A program made the position numbers and the translations under genes. Below the pieces are notes generated by a model. It saw only the letters and a program-made list of their open reading frames with translations, made no database searches and had not been told where the DNA came from. Positions 5,058 through 6,269 of a stretch of DNA of 6,269 nucleotides are shown here, in pieces (position 1 is the first letter of the stretch; every line of letters begins with the position of its first letter). Source of the DNA: Lentimicrobiaceae bacterium (GTDB taxonomy: Bacteria > Bacteroidota > Bacteroidia > Bacteroidales > JAGONC01); the NCBI GenBank assembly GCA_030621075.1, contig JAUXII010000061.1, positions 1-6,269 on the forward strand, written 5' to 3'.

Positions 5058-6176
5058 GACATCTTTGTCGGTGATTAGCGATTGAATTCTGACACCCATT
5101 TTTTGCATCTCTTCAAATAGCCTGTCAGGATCTACAAGATGTCCCATCATCCAGAGTCCCGGTTTGCAGATAGAACGATCGAAATATTGATTCAAACAGG
5201 CAAGTACCGGAATTACTGTGAAATCATAAACACTGCTGTGCCAGGAAAATATACGGAGTTTTCTTGGCGTTCCATTCTTTTCACCTTCGGCTTCCAGAAT
5301 AAATACAACGCCTTCTTCTTCTTTTGAAAACGTATTGATCCCCCAAACCAACATGCGTGCCCAAAAATCCCGCAACCAACCTCTTTTGATTTTCTGCGAA
5401 AGCATCATGAATGGAAATACTAACCAGTCCACAAACCAGTTGAAACCAGGTGTGAAAACGCCGGTTTCCTGCAAGCCAAACATTTCCGGTAAAGGCTCAA
5501 TCTCTTTCATATCCATCGGCACGCACTTTTTAACGCCAAACAAACTTCCGAGGTCAATTTCAATTGCATCCTTGTATGTACCGGTCTTCCATTTTCCATC
5601 TTTAAAAAATTTCGGTTTGTAATCAGCCACAGCATCTACAATTTCATAGACCGAATCCGCTTTCTCAATCTTTATATTCATTGCAAAGGCAACATTCGCT
5701 TTGTCGTACCGGTCAAAATATTGAGCACCTCTCCTGACATAAACTGCCGGCAATCCGGGATGGAATCCTGCCTGTGTGATAAAACACCGCCCGGCTTGTT
5801 CAATTTGTGATCTCATTTCTTCAAGCACCGGATAAACATCCTGTCCAAAATAGATATCGAGATAATCAGTGTTACAATCCAGCGCTGCCCGGGCAACCTG
5901 TTTTGCCCACCTTGTGGTTGTCGCCGCAACCAGCACCAGATCAATATTTTGAAATGCTTTTCGGAGACTTTCGATATTCGAAGCATCCGCATACCGGGCA
6001 GAAACCCGGTCTGGCGGAAATTCCTCTTTTAATTTGTCAACTAATTCTTCGGCTTTCCCCACTCTCCTGCCTGAAACTATCACCTTGACATCGGTTTCTT
6101 TAAGTAGATACCGGCAAAATAGTTTCCCCGATTCACCGTATCCACCTAAAACAAGTATTGTCATATTATTTTTCAT
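5052..6176 (-). CDS. saccharopine dehydrogenase-like NAD(P)-dependent oxidoreductase
   Basis: A 374-residue protein with an N-terminal Rossmann domain: TILVLGGYGESGKLFCRYLL with the nucleotide loop Gly12-Tyr-Gly-Glu-Ser-Gly17, and SGRR at 35-38, where arginines could hold the NADP phosphate. DLVLVAATTT (79-88) and GFHPGLPA (137-144) are typical of the saccharopine dehydrogenase-like superfamily. A hydrophobic aromatic stretch (246-259, FNWFVDWLVFPFMM) may touch a membrane. The substrate is unknown, and nothing nearby suggests lysine metabolism. The start at 6176 is preferred over an in-frame GTG at 6239. GGGAAGGAAG (6186-6195) sits 9 bases before 6176, the extra 21 residues precede the Rossmann strand, and a -7-like box overlaps the GTG. 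A second ATG at 6164 is also possible. The stop lies inside the attC-like hairpin. Confidence 0.85.
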   Translation of the reverse strand: MKNNMTILVLGGYGESGKLFCRYLLKETDVKVIVSGRRVGKAEELVDKLKEEFPPDRVSARYADASNIESLRKAFQNIDLVLVAATTTRWAKQVARAALDCNTDYLDIYFGQDVYPVLEEMRSQIEQAGRCFITQAGFHPGLPAVYVRRGAQYFDRYDKANVAFAMNIKIEKADSVYEIVDAVADYKPKFFKDGKWKTGTYKDAIEIDLGSLFGVKKCVPMDMKEIEPLPEMFGLQETGVFTPGFNWFVDWLVFPFMMLSQKIKRGWLRDFWARMLVWGINTFSKEEEGVVFILEAEGEKNGTPRKLRIFSWHSSVYDFTVIPVLACLNQYFDRSICKPGLWMMGHLVDPDRLFEEMQKMGVRIQSLITDKDVS

Positions 6177-6185
6177 ATAAATTAT

Positions 6186-6195
6186 CTTCCTTCCC
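6186..6195 (-). promoter_or_regulatory. purine-rich ribosome binding site deciding the oxidoreductase start
   Basis: The minus strand reads GGGAAGGAAG, ending 9 bases before the ATG at 6176. It is the clearest Shine-Dalgarno-like sequence in the window and favours that start over the GTG at 6239. Confidence 0.6.
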
Positions 6196-6227
6196 GGTGC
6201 CAGTAAATGTTTGTGTAAATAGAAAAA

Positions 6228-6235
6228 TAAAGGTA
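6228..6235 (-). promoter_or_regulatory. near-consensus -7 box (TACCTTTA) for the oxidoreductase
   Basis: The minus strand reads TACCTTTA, one mismatch from TAnnTTTG, 51 bases before the ATG at 6176. Transcription from it would begin inside the longer reading frame and so exclude the GTG start. No TTG -33 element is visible before the window ends. Confidence 0.3.
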
Positions 6236-6269
6236 ACACTTGTGAGGGAATTTTAGTGGGATTTTGAGC

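Noticed and set aside
6177..6239. N-terminal extension of the oxidoreductase from the GTG at 6239, possibly a signal peptide
   Set aside because: The extension precedes a cytosolic Rossmann strand, overlaps a -7-like box, and a good ribosome site points to the ATG at 6176.

Overview
The window looks like a stretch of ordinary chromosome from a member of the Bacteroidota, probably a free-living or environmental lineage. Three things point there. The DNA is AT-rich with poor Shine-Dalgarno sequences. Exact or near matches to the Bacteroidota -7 promoter box (TAnnTTTG) lie just upstream of most genes. The proteins have a Bacteroidota flavour, for example a uridine kinase reading YSYLTC-A-R at the nucleoside-binding loop and an RluB-type synthase with a basic N-terminal tail. 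The assignment rests on reading the sequence; no search was run.

Layout. Bases 1-51 may hold the first 17 codons of a minus-strand gene that leaves the window. Bases 139-247 hold a symmetrical inverted repeat built from eight CACRAAG-like heptamers. On the plus strand follow ldcA (murein LD-carboxypeptidase, 322-1230) and yraN (UPF0102 nuclease-fold protein, 1327-1689). On the minus strand is a 371-residue stress protein with a DUF2007 domain followed by two universal-stress-protein domains (1734-2849). It is divergent from rluB, an rRNA pseudouridine synthase (2951-3733), which converges on udk (uridine kinase, 3746-4360, minus). Upstream of udk on the same strand is mce (methylmalonyl-CoA epimerase, 4409-4819). 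A 232-base non-coding stretch follows (4820-5051), and then a minus-strand saccharopine-dehydrogenase-like oxidoreductase (5052-6176).

The genes do not form one pathway. They are mostly single housekeeping units with their own promoters: cell-wall recycling, ribosome modification, pyrimidine salvage, propionate/succinate carbon flow and stress response. mce and udk may be partly co-transcribed, although a -7 box lies in the gap between them.

The most unusual part is the non-coding stretch around 4820-5057. It holds an exact tandem 21-bp repeat abutting the inferred mce promoter, a perfect 14-bp palindrome, and a 73-bp hairpin that overlaps the stop codon of the oxidoreductase. That hairpin has the architecture of an integron attC recombination site: a core GTTAGAC, paired R-like and L-like boxes, an unpaired central spacer and extrahelical bases. 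If it is real, the oxidoreductase gene would be a gene cassette, or a relic of one, in a Bacteroidota chromosome. No integrase is in the window, so this remains a hypothesis.
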